64,000 bases of DNA from Collimonas sp. OK607 (GCF_900111995.1 NZ_FOKF01000008.1:91511-155510), one strand, 5' to 3'; shown: positions 18,699 to 30,027, counted from the stretch's first letter. Notes: a model not told the origin generated them from the sequence alone. Program-made: numbers and translations.

Positions 18699-19010
18699 TC
18701 AGGCCTTCAGCAAGGTTTGCAGTTCGCCCGACTCAAACATCTCGTTCATGATGTCGGAACCGCCGACGAATTCGCCGTTGACGTAGAGTTGCGGAATGGT
18801 AGGCCAGTTGGAATAGTCCTTGATGCCCTGGCGCACGACCGGGTCTTCCAGGACGTTGATGGTGACGATGTTCTCAGCGCCGCTGGTTTTCAATAACTGG
18901 ATCGCACGGCCGGAAAATCCGCATTGTGGGAATTGCGCGGTTCCTTTCATGAACAGCACCACTGGGTTGCTGGTCACGGTTTCCTTGATCCACGCTTGTA
19001 CATCGCTCAT
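18699..19010 (-). CDS. grxD: Monothiol glutaredoxin, Grx4 type
   Basis: A 103-residue CGFS-type glutaredoxin that carries and transfers [2Fe-2S] clusters with glutathione. The motif is in [14 protein letters not shown], with the glutathione-contact segments [16 protein letters not shown] and SDIMNEM. It precedes ubiX by 8 nt. In related genomes grxD-ubiX commonly follows hemA-prfA-prmC, but here the pair sits about 17 kb away. Confidence 0.96.
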   Translation of the reverse strand: MSDVQAWIKETVTSNPVVLFMKGTAQFPQCGFSGRAIQLLKTSGAENIVTINVLEDPVVRQGIKDYSNWPTIPQLYVNGEFVGGSDIMNEMFESGELQTLLKA

Positions 19011-19320
19011 GGCAATACCTTAAAAAGTTTCAGAATACCGCCATTATATGAAAAAGACCGTTGTGCTGCTGGTGAGTCTGTGTTGGCGCGTAGCCGGGTA
19101 GCAATGTTTGGTCAGGATTCGGTCAAGGTTGCTTGGTAGAAGCATGAATGTGTGGTGAATTCCACACTTGTCAAGAGATTTTGACGAAAGTGCCGAGTCC
19201 ATGTACAATCTCAGGTTCTCCCGATTCCGCCCAGCGATTTAGTGTTTGTTTGTCGCTGATTATGGTGTTTTAGGAAAGAAATTTTTTTAATAGTCTTCAA
19301 TCATTTCGATGAGGTTTCAT
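19011..19320. other. Divergent promoter region between grxD and rplU
   Basis: It holds the rplU promoter (listed separately) and a GTGGTGAATTCCAC palindrome at 19152-19165. No gene is supported. Confidence 0.5.
19181..19209 (+). promoter_or_regulatory. Sigma-70 promoter of rplU-rpmA(-obgE)
   Basis: TTGACG (19181-19186), a 17-nt spacer and TACAAT (19204-19209), giving a leader of about 105 nt before rplU. Confidence 0.85.
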
Positions 19321-19632
19321 ATGTACGCGGTCATAAAAACCGGTGGCAAACAATATAAGATTGTTGCCGGCGAAAAACTCAAAATAGAACAGATACCTGC
19401 AGACATTGGCACCGAACTCACTATTGATCAAGTGCTCGCAGTTGGCGCTGGTGACACCATTAAGTTTGGTGCACCGCTGGTCGAAGGTGCTACGGTGTCG
19501 GTTAAGGTATTGGCGCAAGGTCGCCACGATAAAGTCAAGATCTTCAAAATGCGTCGTCGTAAGCATTATCAGAAGCATCAAGGCCATCGTCAAAATTACA
19601 CCGAAATTCAAATCGTTTCGATCAACGCTTAA
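19321..19632 (+). CDS. rplU: 50S ribosomal protein L21
   Basis: A 103-residue ribosomal protein beginning [14 protein letters not shown] and ending in the basic [20 protein letters not shown] stretch that contacts 23S rRNA. The frame is open four codons further upstream, but the family always starts at MYAV. A GAGG Shine-Dalgarno supports the ATG at 19321. It is first in rplU-rpmA-obgE. Confidence 0.98.
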   Translation: MYAVIKTGGKQYKIVAGEKLKIEQIPADIGTELTIDQVLAVGAGDTIKFGAPLVEGATVSVKVLAQGRHDKVKIFKMRRRKHYQKHQGHRQNYTEIQIVSINA

Positions 19633-19670
19633 TTGCGTCGATCGGCTTAACTAGATACCAGGAGTTTTAA

Positions 19671-19928
19671 ATGGCACATAAAAAAGGCGGCGGCACTACG
19701 CGCAACGGCCGTGACTCAGAGTCAAAGCGACTCGGCGTCAAGGTCTACGGTGGCCAGGCGATCAACGCTGGCGGCATCATTATTCGTCAACGCGGCACTA
19801 AGACGCATCCAGGCGAAAATGTTGGCATGGGCAAGGATCACACCCTGTTCGCACTGATCAACGGCAAAGTACAATTCGTAACCAAGGGCGCTGCCCAGCG
19901 TAACTACGTTACTGTCGTAGCAGCTTAA
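19671..19928 (+). CDS. rpmA: 50S ribosomal protein L27
   Basis: An 85-residue protein starting [20 protein letters not shown], whose flexible N-terminus reaches the peptidyl-transferase centre. There is no extra N-terminal cleavage extension of the Firmicutes type. AGGAG lies 8 nt before the ATG. It follows rplU by 38 nt. Confidence 0.98.
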   Translation: MAHKKGGGTTRNGRDSESKRLGVKVYGGQAINAGGIIIRQRGTKTHPGENVGMGKDHTLFALINGKVQFVTKGAAQRNYVTVVAA

Positions 19929-19950
19929 GTTTCTTTAAGTTCGACATAAG

Positions 19951-20004
19951 CAAGGCTTTCGAGCCTTGTTGCGAAAGGCTCTGCCGCTGGTAGAGCCTTT
20001 TTGG
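19951..20004 (+). terminator. Terminator after rpmA
   Basis: Two consecutive hairpins: CAAGGCT...AGCCTTG at 19951-19968, then AAAGGCTC/GAGCCTTT (19974-20000) followed by TTTT-like sequence. It would separate ribosomal-protein mRNA from obgE, perhaps partially. Confidence 0.75.
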
Positions 20005-20224
20005 TTTCTGGTCGTAAAACACTGAAACTGACACTGAAAACACTGCTCAGACAACTTGGAACACGCAGCGTGTCCACTCGCTTGCGGCACCCGCTAGCGG
20101 CAAGTTGCACTTGAAAATAATGGCATTATTGCAATGCCGGTTGCGGCCTGTGCTGCAACAATCACCAAAAATCGGTAAAGTTACCAGTGTCTTTCAATAA
20201 GAATTTAACCTCCAACCTCATTAG

Positions 20225-21343
<1,119 letters not shown>

Positions 21344-21357
21344 ACTTTAGTGAACTA

Positions 21358-21501
21358 TAACAGCCAAATCAGCAGCGCCTGTCACGTACCCGGCGCGCAT
21401 GGCGGCGTTGCAAATGCTCGCAATAGTCATGGCTATTGCTCCGCTTTGCGCCTTGCCCCCGCGCACCGGGTACGCGCCCTTCGCTCCCAATTCGGCTGTT
21501 A
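21358..21501. repeat. 144-bp nested palindromic element between obgE and proB
   Basis: Three nested inverted repeats. TAACAGCCAAAT (21358-21369) pairs with ATTCGGCTGTTA (21490-21501). GTACCCGGCGCGC (21386-21398) pairs with GCGCACCGGGTAC (21461-21473). At the tip is the hairpin GCAATAG/CTATTGC (21420-21439). The arrangement resembles a BIME-like intergenic repeat or a structured RNA. There is no ORF in it. Confidence 0.75.
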
Positions 21502-21646
21502 CAGTCCACTAGTTGGCGGCCGTTGTCGATGAGGGAATAAAGACCTGCTTCGATCGCGGCCTATTTTTTTGCCCGCTGTTTCCCCGTCGTTTGCCAATCG
21601 AATCGAATTGCGCCAGCGAAGGTGAGTGGCCGCTATAGATAAAAAT

Positions 21647-22765
21647 ATGAATTCCGTCATTCAAAAAGCCAAGCGCATCATTATCAAAGTCGGATCCTCC
21701 CTGGTAACCAATGACGGTAAGGGCCTGGATGCCGGCGCCATCGCCAAATGGGCGACCCAGATTACCGAGTTGCGGGCGATGGGCAAGGAAGTCGTGTTGG
21801 TCAGTTCCGGTGCGGTGGCGGAAGGCATGCAACGGCTCGGCTTCGACAAGCGGCCGACCAGCATCGACGAATTGCAGGCCTGCGCCGCAGTGGGCCAGAT
21901 GGGCCTGGCGCAGATCTATGAAACCAGCTTCCGTGCCCACAATATACGTACCGCGCAGGTATTGCTGACGCACGCCGACCTGGCCGATCGCGAACGCTAT
22001 CTGAATGCCCGCTCGACGTTATTCACCCTGTTGCGCTTTGGCGTAGTGGCGATCATCAACGAGAACGATACCGTGGTCACCGATGAAATCAAGTTCGGCG
22101 ACAATGATACCCTCGGCGCGCTGGTTGCCAACCTGATTGAAGGCGACGCCTTGATCATCCTGACCGATCAACGGGGCTTGTATACCGCCGATCCGCGGAA
22201 AGACCCGAATGCCGAGTTTGTGTATGAAGCGAAAGCCGGCGATCCGGCGCTGGAAGTGATGGCGGGCGACGCCGGCACCAGTATTGGCCGCGGCGGCATG
22301 ATTACCAAGATCCTGGCGGCCAAGCGCGCCGCGACTTCGGGCGCCCACACCGTGATTGCCTGGGGCCGTGAAGATGCGGTGCTGACGCGGCTTGCCGGTG
22401 GCGAGGCGATCGGCACACAATTGACCGCGCAAACCGCGCAACTCACCGCACGCAAGCAATGGATGGCGGATCACTTGAAAACTGCAGGCAAGGTCATGCT
22501 GGATGCCGGCGCCGTGCAAAAATTGCGCAACGAAGGCAAATCCCTGTTGCCGATCGGGGTAACGGCAGTGTCCGGAGAATTTGGCCGCGGCGATGTCATT
22601 ACCTGTACCGATGTCGATGGCCATGCAATCGCGCGCGGCATCAGCAATTACACCAGCTCGGAAGCGCGCCGCATCATGCGCCATCCATCAGCGGAAATCC
22701 AGGCGATCCTGGGTTTCGTCGAAGAGTCGGAACTGATTCATCGGGATAATATGGTTTTGCTTTAA
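21647..22765 (+). CDS. proB: Glutamate 5-kinase
   Basis: A 372-residue enzyme phosphorylating glutamate for proline synthesis. The amino-acid kinase domain (about 8-262) has [31 protein letters not shown] and [24 protein letters not shown]-terminal PUA domain (about 280-365) is present. The frame is open upstream to a GTG at 21626 with a close AAGGTGA. I prefer the ATG at 21647 because family members begin a few residues before the kinase strand. proA lies 30 kb away rather than adjacent. Confidence 0.95.
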   Translation: MNSVIQKAKRIIIKVGSSLVTNDGKGLDAGAIAKWATQITELRAMGKEVVLVSSGAVAEGMQRLGFDKRPTSIDELQACAAVGQMGLAQIYETSFRAHNIRTAQVLLTHADLADRERYLNARSTLFTLLRFGVVAIINENDTVVTDEIKFGDNDTLGALVANLIEGDALIILTDQRGLYTADPRKDPNAEFVYEAKAGDPALEVMAGDAGTSIGRGGMITKILAAKRAATSGAHTVIAWGREDAVLTRLAGGEAIGTQLTAQTAQLTARKQWMADHLKTAGKVMLDAGAVQKLRNEGKSLLPIGVTAVSGEFGRGDVITCTDVDGHAIARGISNYTSSEARRIMRHPSAEIQAILGFVEESELIHRDNMVLL

Positions 22766-22821
22766 GCAACATCAGCAACATCAGCAGCAAACGAGACTGA
22801 CAGCAGTCTCAGGCAATAAAA

Positions 22822-22854
22822 AAACGGCTCCGCAGATTGCAGGAGCCGTTTTTG
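22822..22854. terminator. Bidirectional terminator between proB and the CNP1-like gene
   Basis: The stem ACGGCTCC/GGAGCCGT with a 10-nt loop is flanked by AAAAA and TTTTT. Confidence 0.88.
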
Positions 22855-22874
22855 TTTGGGCGAAAAGTTCTCGA

Positions 22875-23495
22875 TCAGCTACCCGGTTTGATCGGGCGAT
22901 TGCTGCGCAGCCTGCTACGGATATCTTCAACTTTGCCGGCCACCGTACCATCCTGGCAAAGATAGTTTTTTGCCAATTCAGCATGTTGCCGGTTTCCGGA
23001 CACTTCGCTGATCCGCTTCCAGTCGCTTATGCGTGAACGCGACCAGCTGCCGTCCTTCTGGCCAAATGCATACAGCTTGTTTTCAGCAGTCTGGCAGCGA
23101 ATTCCCTCATAGCTGATATTTTCTGCACCGCCCTGGCTCTTGCTGACCAAGGTGTAACGGACCACGCCGTCGCTACCGGCTGATATCGAATTGATATCGA
23201 CGAAGAATTTCATCGAGCTAGTCGGACCGACGTCAAGCGGCACAAGATTGGCCGCCTGCGGGGTTGGCGGAATTTGCGTCTTGAGTTCCTGCCATGATTT
23301 TCCATCGTCCGAATCATCGTCGGGCAAGCCGGAATTCGATTGCGGGACAGCGCTTGGGTAGAACGGATCGGTAGCAGCATGCACTTGTGCAGCGATGCCT
23401 GACAACAGCAGGCTAGCGGTCAGTACCAGTAGTTGCGGTATCTTCTTTGCAGCGGGAATGCGGAAAGCAAAATCAAAAGCCATAGAGGTGCTCAC
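22875..23495 (-). CDS. CNP1-like family secreted protein
   Basis: A 206-residue exported protein with a signal peptide ending near VHA at residue 40. It is followed by a Pro/Asp-rich linker ([10 protein letters not shown]) and a conserved domain with [23 protein letters not shown] and a second Cys in NYLCQDGTV, matching the CNP1-like family (PF08750) of betaproteobacteria. Function is unknown. The GTG start overlaps the rppH stop, indicating translational coupling; an in-frame ATG at 23483 is an alternative start. Confidence 0.75.
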   Translation of the reverse strand: MSTSMAFDFAFRIPAAKKIPQLLVLTASLLLSGIAAQVHAATDPFYPSAVPQSNSGLPDDDSDDGKSWQELKTQIPPTPQAANLVPLDVGPTSSMKFFVDINSISAGSDGVVRYTLVSKSQGGAENISYEGIRCQTAENKLYAFGQKDGSWSRSRISDWKRISEVSGNRQHAELAKNYLCQDGTVAGKVEDIRSRLRSNRPIKPGS

Positions 23496-24073
23496 TTCTT
23501 TTCGGGTTCGGCGCAGGCCGGGGGGGATTCAGTCGATGTCGATGCGCGCGGTCCATGGCCGGTGCGTAAATGACGGGCGTGATGCTGCACATTCTGCAAA
23601 GGACGTGTCAGGAAACGTGATAATTCTTGCAAGGCCCGCTGGTATACATCCCGTTTGAATTCGATCACGACGTCCAGTGGAACCCAGTAGTCGTGCCAGC
23701 GCCAGGCGTCGAATTCGGGGTGCTCGGTCAGGCGCAGGTTGACATCGCAGTCGCGTCCGACCATGCGCAGCAGAAACCAGATCTGTTTCTGGCCGCGATA
23801 ATGCCCACGCACATCACGCTTGATAAAATGATCAGGCACCTCGTAACGCAACCAGTCGCGCGTGCGGCCGATGATCTTGACGTGTTCCGCCTTCAGCCCG
23901 ATTTCTTCCTCGAGTTCGCGAAACATTGCCTGCTCCGGGGTTTCACCGTATTTGATACCGCCTTGTGGAAATTGCCACGAATGTTCGCGCACGCGCTTGC
24001 CCCACCAGACTTCATTCTGGGTATTGAGCAAGATAATGCCGACGTTCGGGCGAAAGCCTTCACGGTCAAGCAT
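23492..24073 (-). CDS. rppH: RNA pyrophosphohydrolase RppH
   Basis: A 193-residue Nudix hydrolase that removes pyrophosphate from mRNA 5' ends and so triggers decay. The Nudix box is intact: [23 protein letters not shown]. It starts [17 protein letters not shown] and has WQFPQGGI. The last about 35 residues are a low-complexity basic/Pro tail longer than in E. coli. It overlaps the CNP1-like gene by 4 nt. Confidence 0.96.
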   Translation of the reverse strand: MLDREGFRPNVGIILLNTQNEVWWGKRVREHSWQFPQGGIKYGETPEQAMFRELEEEIGLKAEHVKIIGRTRDWLRYEVPDHFIKRDVRGHYRGQKQIWFLLRMVGRDCDVNLRLTEHPEFDAWRWHDYWVPLDVVIEFKRDVYQRALQELSRFLTRPLQNVQHHARHLRTGHGPRASTSTESPPACAEPEKK

Positions 24074-24152
24074 GTTGTTACCTCAAAACTTTCTGCGGCC
24101 GGGCGGATCTACTGCTTATTCTGCTAGATTCCTTGCTTGCCGTCATCATTGC

Positions 24153-24211
24153 GGAACAGAGCCATAAAGCCTCCATGGCTATGCAAAGAGCTCTGTCCTC
24201 ACCCGACTAGG
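24153..24211. repeat. ACAGAG palindromic repeat, copy C (upstream of rppH and proS)
   Basis: The outer stem ACAGAG/CTCTGT and the tail CTCTGTCCTCACCCGACTAG match copies A and B, but the inner stem has a different sequence (AGCC/GGCT flanked by CATA/TATG). The architecture is kept while the inner stem has diverged. Confidence 0.65.
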
Positions 24212-24346
24212 CGCGCAATTTGTCCTGACCTGTAACAACAATGGCCAGAACATTAATCAATTGTGCAAAGAGTAGGCGCATCAGCCAGCTAATCCTTTAA
24301 AATTGAGTTGATTATAACCCTCTCTTTTTAAAAAGAATTCATCGTT

Positions 24347-26086
24347 ATGCGCGCCTCCCGTTTTTTTATCTCCACGCTCAAAGAAGCTCCATCCGACGCT
24401 GAAATCGTTAGCCACAAACTGATGATGCGCGCCGGCATGATCAAACGCATCAGTTCCGGCATTTATACCTACATGCCGATGGGCTTGCGCGTAATCCGCA
24501 AGGTCGAAAACATCGTGCGCGAGGAGATGAACCGTTCCGGAGCGGTGGAATTGCTGATGCCGGTGGTACAGCCGGCCGAGTTGTGGCAAGAAACCGGGCG
24601 CTGGCAAAAATATGGCGCTGAACTGATGCGCGTCAAGGATCGCCACGGTCGCGACTTCATCATTCAGCCGACTTCGGAAGAAGTGATTACTGACATCGCC
24701 CGCACTGAATTGCGCTCGTATCGCAAGCTGCCGGTGAATTTTTACCATATCCAGACCAAATTCCGCGATGAGCGCCGGCCGCGTTTCGGCTTGATGCGCG
24801 GGCGTGAATTCACGATGAAAGACGCCTATTCCTTCGATCGCGACCTGGACGGCCTGAAACAGTCTTACAAGATCATGTATGACGCTTACACGCGCATTTT
24901 CAACCGTTTCGGCTTGCAGTTCCGTGCGGTAGCTGCCGACAACGGCGCCATCGGCGGCACCGGTTCGCACGAATTCCACGTTATCGCCGCCACCGGCGAA
25001 GACGCCATCGTGTACTGTCCTGACTCGGATTACGCCGCCAATATGGAAGCGGCCGAATCCTTGCCTTTGAACCCGTCCCGGGCTGCGCCGACGCAAGCGC
25101 TGACCAAGACGGCGACACCTGGCAAGGCCAAATGTGAAGCGGTAGCGGAATTGCTGGCAATCCCTTTGACAGACACTATCAAGTCGATCGTGTTGACTGT
25201 TGAAAAAGAAGCAACCGATAAGGAAGCCGCAAGCAAGACAGTCTGGCTGCTGATGCTGCGTGGCGACCATGAGCTGAACGAAATCAAGGTCAACAAGATC
25301 CCTGGCCTGGCTGGTTATCGTTTTGCCACGGAACAGGAAATCGTCGAATATTTCGGCACGCCGCCAGGTTATCTGGGACCGGTCAATACCAAAAAGCCGG
25401 TTACCGTGGTGGCAGACGTTACCGTTGCCAACATGCATGACTTTGTCAGTGGCGCCAACGAAGTGGATTTCCATTTCACCGGCGTCAACTGGGGCCGCGA
25501 CTTGCCCGAGCCGATGGTGTTCGATATCCGCAATGTGGTCGAGGGCGATCCATCGCCGGACGGTAAAGGCGCGTTGGCCATCCTGCGCGGGATCGAAGTC
25601 GGCCATGTATTCCAGCTGGGAACCGCCTATTCGGAATCGATGAAGGCGACTTTCCTGGATGAGAACGGCAAGCCGCAGCTGTTGCAGATGGGTTGTTATG
25701 GGATCGGCATTACACGTATCCTGGGTGCTGCCATTGAACAGAATTTCGACGACAAGGGCATCATCTGGCCGACAGCTATCGCGCCGTTCGAGGTGGTTTT
25801 GTGCCCAATGGGCTATGACCGCAGCGAAGCCGTAAAAGAAGAAACCGACAAGTTGTATGAAACACTGTCGGCGGCTGGCGTCGACGTGATCCTGGACGAC
25901 CGCGGCGAACGCCCGGGCGCGATGTTTGCCGACTGGGAGCTGATTGGCGTGCCGCATCGCGTGGTGATCGGCGATCGTGGTCTCAAGGACGGTCAGCTGG
26001 AATACCAGGGACGACGCGATACCGAGGCCACTACTGTGCCACTGGCAGAGGTGGCTGACTTCATCAAGGCGCGTCTAGTTTCCTAA
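24347..26086 (+). CDS. proS: Prolyl-tRNA synthetase, bacterial type with editing domain
   Basis: A 579-residue class II synthetase charging tRNA-Pro. Motif 1 surrounds [10 protein letters not shown], motif 2 is [25 protein letters not shown], and motif 3 has [17 protein letters not shown]. The insertion editing domain (about 225-400), which clears Ala-tRNA, is complete. The C-terminal anticodon-binding domain contains [22 protein letters not shown]. It has its own terminator and no operon partners. Confidence 0.97.
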   Translation: MRASRFFISTLKEAPSDAEIVSHKLMMRAGMIKRISSGIYTYMPMGLRVIRKVENIVREEMNRSGAVELLMPVVQPAELWQETGRWQKYGAELMRVKDRHGRDFIIQPTSEEVITDIARTELRSYRKLPVNFYHIQTKFRDERRPRFGLMRGREFTMKDAYSFDRDLDGLKQSYKIMYDAYTRIFNRFGLQFRAVAADNGAIGGTGSHEFHVIAATGEDAIVYCPDSDYAANMEAAESLPLNPSRAAPTQALTKTATPGKAKCEAVAELLAIPLTDTIKSIVLTVEKEATDKEAASKTVWLLMLRGDHELNEIKVNKIPGLAGYRFATEQEIVEYFGTPPGYLGPVNTKKPVTVVADVTVANMHDFVSGANEVDFHFTGVNWGRDLPEPMVFDIRNVVEGDPSPDGKGALAILRGIEVGHVFQLGTAYSESMKATFLDENGKPQLLQMGCYGIGITRILGAAIEQNFDDKGIIWPTAIAPFEVVLCPMGYDRSEAVKEETDKLYETLSAAGVDVILDDRGERPGAMFADWELIGVPHRVVIGDRGLKDGQLEYQGRRDTEATTVPLAEVADFIKARLVS

Positions 26087-26098
26087 AAACAACAAAAT

Positions 26099-26127
26099 AA
26101 CGGCGCATCGGGTTTTTGCGCCGTTTT
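26099..26127 (+). terminator. Terminator of proS
   Basis: The stem ACGGCGCA/TGCGCCGT with a 9-nt loop is followed by TTTTC. Confidence 0.8.
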
Positions 26128-26206
26128 CTTCGCGTTTTCTTTACGCTTTCCTTGCGCATCTTTGTATACTCATCCCAAAATAAAAGTGCATTTTGGGGAG
26201 TGTCGA

Positions 26207-26851
26207 TTGCGTTGGTCTCGTTGGTTTGGGTTGTTGCCGGTATTGCTGCCTTTATTATTTGGCAGCATGGCGCATGCCGGCAATCAAAAAGAAGAAGAGC
26301 TGGCGGATTCAGTACGCCTGGCTTTGTCGCGCGCCATCAATGACGCCCGTCCACCTAAACCAAAATTTTCCGACATCGACCAGCGTATCCAGTATCTGTA
26401 CTGGCTGGGCGAAATGTCGGAGCGCCTGAAGAGGAAACTGCCGGATGCGCAAATGCGCATCGAATTCCTGGAAACCGCCTGGTATGAAGCCAAGCGCGCC
26501 GGCCTCGATCCGGGCATGGTGCTGGGCCTGATCCAGGTCGAATCAGCCTTCCGGAAGTACGCGCTATCAAGCGTCAGCGCCCATGGCTACATGCAGGTCA
26601 TGCCGTTCTGGACCCGCGTCATCGGCGATGCCGACCGCAGCAAATTATTCAACATGCAGACCAATCTGCGTTACGGCTGTTCGATTCTGCGGATGTACAT
26701 CGATATGGAAAAGGGCAACCTGTATCTCGCGCTCGGCCGCTACAACGGCAGCCGCGGACGTCCTGAATATCCCAATGCGGTATTGGCTGCATGGAAGCGC
26801 TGGGAATATAAGGACGATCTGCCAATCCATACAGTTTCCGCTCACCGGTAA
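26207..26851 (+). CDS. Secreted lytic transglycosylase (SLT domain)
   Basis: A 214-residue exported murein hydrolase. The signal peptide includes LLPVLLPLLFGSMAHA. The goose-lysozyme-like SLT domain has catalytic Glu in LIQVESAFRKYALSSVSAHGYMQVMPFW and GRYNGSRGRPEYPNAV. I chose a TTG start at 26207 because GGGGAG lies 6 nt before it and the result is a normal signal peptide. The frame also opens at a TTG at 26162, within a probable TATACT -10 region (26165-26170), which would be too early. Confidence 0.88.
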   Translation: MRWSRWFGLLPVLLPLLFGSMAHAGNQKEEELADSVRLALSRAINDARPPKPKFSDIDQRIQYLYWLGEMSERLKRKLPDAQMRIEFLETAWYEAKRAGLDPGMVLGLIQVESAFRKYALSSVSAHGYMQVMPFWTRVIGDADRSKLFNMQTNLRYGCSILRMYIDMEKGNLYLALGRYNGSRGRPEYPNAVLAAWKRWEYKDDLPIHTVSAHR

Positions 26852-26985
26852 TTCTCCCCAGGGCCGACGCCTGTCCCGGGCGTCGTCGGCTCCCTCTATA
26901 AGAAGCAATCCGTTAATTGGCCCGGCGGTGCTCGGGCCAAGCATTCATCGTTTCCGTTCCGGTTTCGGCCGCAGATCTGCGTTCT

Positions 26986-27052
26986 TTCGTCATCAGCATG
27001 TTCGTCATCAACACGTAATAACTTTTGGTTACAGTTGTTACACATTATTACA
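26986..27052 (+). promoter_or_regulatory. Direct repeats upstream of the first phoA
   Basis: TTCGTCATCA is repeated exactly at 26986 and 27001. Three TTACA repeats lie at 27029, 27038 and 27048, about one helical turn apart. The regular spacing suggests a regulator site, possibly PhoB-like, but neither matches the classical Pho box well. Confidence 0.3.
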
Positions 27053-27091
27053 AATAGATGCTTATTTCTGATTGTTAACACGGAGCGATGA

Positions 27092-28540
27092 ATGAAATTA
27101 CGTATTTTGATTGCCGCCGCCATCGGGTCGGTGGCGTTGGCGGGTTGTAGCGGTTCTGGCAGCAGCTCGCTGGTTGAGACACCGGTCGAGAAACCTGAAG
27201 TCAAGGCTCCCGGCAAGAACGTCATCTTCTTCCTCGGCGACGGCATGGGCATCACTACGATGACCGCTGCCCGCATTTACAAGGTGGGCGAAGAGGGCGA
27301 TCTGACCATCGATACTTTGCCGGAAAGCGGTTTCGTCACCACCTATTCCAACGATGCCCAGGTAACTGACAGCGCGCCATCGATGGCGGCCTACATGACC
27401 GGTGTCAAGGCGAATAACGAAGTGATCGCCATGTCGGCCAACACCAGCGCCCGCGACGCCAGCGGTAAAGGTTATGTCAACGGCGCCGACAGCACCTGCC
27501 CGAGCGGCAATGGCACGCCGGCCGACACTTTGCTGGAAATCATGAAGGCCAAGGGTTACAGCACCGGCGTTGTGACTACCACGCGGATTACGCATGCCAC
27601 TCCGGCCGCGACTTATTCGCATATCTGCCACCGTGACGGCGAAAACAATATCGCCGCGCAGCTGACACCCAAGGGCGCCGGTTTCAACAGCAAGCTGAGC
27701 GATGGCGTCGATGTCATTTTCGGCGGCGGCCGTCGTCATTTCCTGCCGAAGACCGATGCCGACAGCAAGCGCAGCGATAGCCGTGACCTGCTGGCGGAAT
27801 TCAAGGCTGCCGGTTATACCTACGCCAGCAATTTTGCAGAGTTCGACAAAATCGGAGCCGCGACACCGAAAGTGGTTGGCCTGTTCAACAAAGATCACAT
27901 GACTTACGACCTGGATCGCGATGCAGCCAAGGAACCGAGCCTGGCGCAGATGACCGGCAAGTCGATCGACCTGTTGAGTAGCAAGAAGACCGGTTTCTTC
28001 CTGATGGTCGAAGGCGGTCGTATCGATCATGCATTGCACGCCACCAATGCGCGCCGCGCATTGCAGGAGACCGTTGCTTTTGACGACGCGATCAAGCTTG
28101 CACTCGACAAGATGGAGCAAGTCGATCCGGGTTTGAAGAATACGCTGGTAGTGGTTACCGCCGACCATGATCATTCGATCCTGCTGAACGGCTACGCCAA
28201 GCGTACCGGCAAAACCACCAGCAGCGAGCCTGGCGTTCTCGGCCTGGTAAAGAACGTCCTCACCGGCCAGCCGGAGCGCGACATCAACAACAATCCGTAC
28301 ACCGTGATCGGCTTCGGCAATGGTCCTAACCATCTGGCGACGCGCGGTGCGCTGTCCGACATGCAAGTGGCTGACAAAGACTATATGCAAGAGTCGGTGG
28401 TTCCGACTGAAGCCGGTGGTGAGACGCATGGCGGCACCAATGTCTTTATCGGTGCGCAGGGTATGGGTGCGCAAAATATTCGCGGCGTCCTGGACAACAC
28501 CGAAGTGTTCGGCCTGGTTAAAAAAGCCGTCGGCCTTTGA
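27092..28540 (+). CDS. Alkaline phosphatase, PhoA family, predicted lipoprotein
   Basis: A 482-residue phosphomonoesterase. The signal sequence ends in lipobox LAGC (Cys19), so it is predicted to be lipid-anchored. Metal and catalytic sites are visible: FLGDGMG, nucleophile Ser in VTDSAPSMAAYMTG, EGGRIDHALH, TADHDHS and ETHGG. Where E. coli has Asp153 and Lys328, this protein has His (THATPAA and IDHALH), as in many other bacterial and mammalian enzymes. It is followed 50 nt later by a paralogue. It probably scavenges phosphate at the periplasmic face. Confidence 0.93.
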   Translation: MKLRILIAAAIGSVALAGCSGSGSSSLVETPVEKPEVKAPGKNVIFFLGDGMGITTMTAARIYKVGEEGDLTIDTLPESGFVTTYSNDAQVTDSAPSMAAYMTGVKANNEVIAMSANTSARDASGKGYVNGADSTCPSGNGTPADTLLEIMKAKGYSTGVVTTTRITHATPAATYSHICHRDGENNIAAQLTPKGAGFNSKLSDGVDVIFGGGRRHFLPKTDADSKRSDSRDLLAEFKAAGYTYASNFAEFDKIGAATPKVVGLFNKDHMTYDLDRDAAKEPSLAQMTGKSIDLLSSKKTGFFLMVEGGRIDHALHATNARRALQETVAFDDAIKLALDKMEQVDPGLKNTLVVVTADHDHSILLNGYAKRTGKTTSSEPGVLGLVKNVLTGQPERDINNNPYTVIGFGNGPNHLATRGALSDMQVADKDYMQESVVPTEAGGETHGGTNVFIGAQGMGAQNIRGVLDNTEVFGLVKKAVGL

Positions 28541-28590
28541 GCCTGCAGGCCAACCGAATTTGTCGAACATATACAAAGCAAAGGTCAGAA

Positions 28591-30027
28591 ATGAAAATAA
28601 TTAAACCAGCAAACAAGCAGTTCCAGCGTCGAGTCCTTCAATGCGCCACGCTGTGCGCGTTATCGCCGCTGTCTTTACTCGTCACCGCGAACGTCATGGC
28701 AGCCGACACTGCAACCGCGAAAAACGTCATCTTCTTCCTGGGCGATGGCATGGGCCCGGTAACGGTCACCGCGGCACGCATCTACGGTCATGGCGAAGCC
28801 GGCCGCCTGACGATGGAAACATTAACGCGTACAGCGCGCGTCAAGACTTTTTCGCTGGATGCTCAGACCACCGACAGCGCGCCGTCGATGGCGGCGTACA
28901 TGACCGGCGTAAAAATGAAGAACGATGTAATTTCAATGTCTTCCGATACCAATCCGTACGATGCTACCGGCAAGCCGTATCAAACCAAGGCGGACTCTAC
29001 CTGCGTCGCCGGTAACGGCCAGGCGGTGCAGACTTTGCTGGAATTGTCGAAGGGGGCAGGCAAGGCGGTCGGTGCGGTCAGCACCACACGTATCAGCCAC
29101 GCTACGCCGGCGGCAACCTACGCCCACGTCTGCAACCGTGATGCGTACAACACCATCACGGAACAGGCGACTCCGGGCGCGCCGCGTTATAACACGGCGC
29201 TGAAGGATGGCATCGACGTCTTGCTAGGTGGCGGATTGCGGCATTTCCTGCCGAAGAGTAACCCGGCCAGCCAGCGTAATGACGAGCTCGATGCGCTGAG
29301 CATGTTCAAGGCGGCTGGTTATACCTATGTCGCTTCGGGCACTGAACTGAAGAGCGTCAATCCGGCCAATGTCAGCAAATTGCTGGGTTTGTTTACCACC
29401 AGCGACATGGATTACGAACTGGATCGGGTCAAGAAAAACCTGAACCAGCCGAGCTTGGCGGAGATGACGGAAAAAGCTATCGGCGTGCTCAAGAAGAGTC
29501 CGAAAGGTTATTTCCTGATGGTCGAAGGCGGTCGCATCGACCATGCTTTGCACGGCACCAACGCCAAGCGCGCGCTGGAAGATACGCTGGCTTTCGACGC
29601 CGCCATCAAGAAGGCGCTGGAACTGGTCGACTTGAAAGATACCTTGATCGTGGTTACCGCCGACCATGACCATGCGATCGGCTTCAATGGCTATCCGAAA
29701 CGCGGCAATCCGATTCTGGGCAAGGTCGCCAACTATTACGACGGCAAGCTGGCGTTGGCCGCCGATGGCAAGCCCTACACCACGCTGGTGTTCGGCAACG
29801 GCAGTGCGCCGCGCCGTCCGGACGACGGCGATCTGACCAATGTCGATACCGAGGCTGACGATTATCTGCAGCAGGTTGGCGTACGCTTTGCCGGCTCTCC
29901 CGGTTCGGAGACGCACGGTGGTGGTGACGTGATGTTGTTTTCGGCAGGTGCTGGCAGCGACAGCTTCAAAGGCACATTTGAAAACATCAAGGTGTTTGGC
30001 AAAGTTAAAAATGCGCTTGGCCTGTAA
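28591..30027 (+). CDS. Alkaline phosphatase, PhoA family, second tandem copy
   Basis: A 478-residue paralogue of the preceding phosphatase, with a cleavable signal peptide (to about VMA near residue 37) instead of a lipobox. It has the same active-site set: FLGDGMG, Ser in TTDSAPSMAAYMTG, SHATPAATYAH, VEGGRIDHALH, TADHDHA and ETHGGG. The reading frame is open upstream to 28537, but AAGG before the ATG at 28591 and the basic-hydrophobic N-terminus fix the start. It is followed by a hairpin terminator and then a His-rich protein gene. Confidence 0.93.
   Translation: MKIIKPANKQFQRRVLQCATLCALSPLSLLVTANVMAADTATAKNVIFFLGDGMGPVTVTAARIYGHGEAGRLTMETLTRTARVKTFSLDAQTTDSAPSMAAYMTGVKMKNDVISMSSDTNPYDATGKPYQTKADSTCVAGNGQAVQTLLELSKGAGKAVGAVSTTRISHATPAATYAHVCNRDAYNTITEQATPGAPRYNTALKDGIDVLLGGGLRHFLPKSNPASQRNDELDALSMFKAAGYTYVASGTELKSVNPANVSKLLGLFTTSDMDYELDRVKKNLNQPSLAEMTEKAIGVLKKSPKGYFLMVEGGRIDHALHGTNAKRALEDTLAFDAAIKKALELVDLKDTLIVVTADHDHAIGFNGYPKRGNPILGKVANYYDGKLALAADGKPYTTLVFGNGSAPRRPDDGDLTNVDTEADDYLQQVGVRFAGSPGSETHGGGDVMLFSAGAGSDSFKGTFENIKVFGKVKNALGL

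Noticed and set aside
24281..25957. Long antisense open frame opposite proS
   Set aside because: proS is complete and in frame; the antisense frame has no recognisable domain.
27098..28576. Long antisense open frame opposite the first phoA
   Set aside because: All catalytic motifs of PhoA lie on the plus strand; the antisense product looks random.
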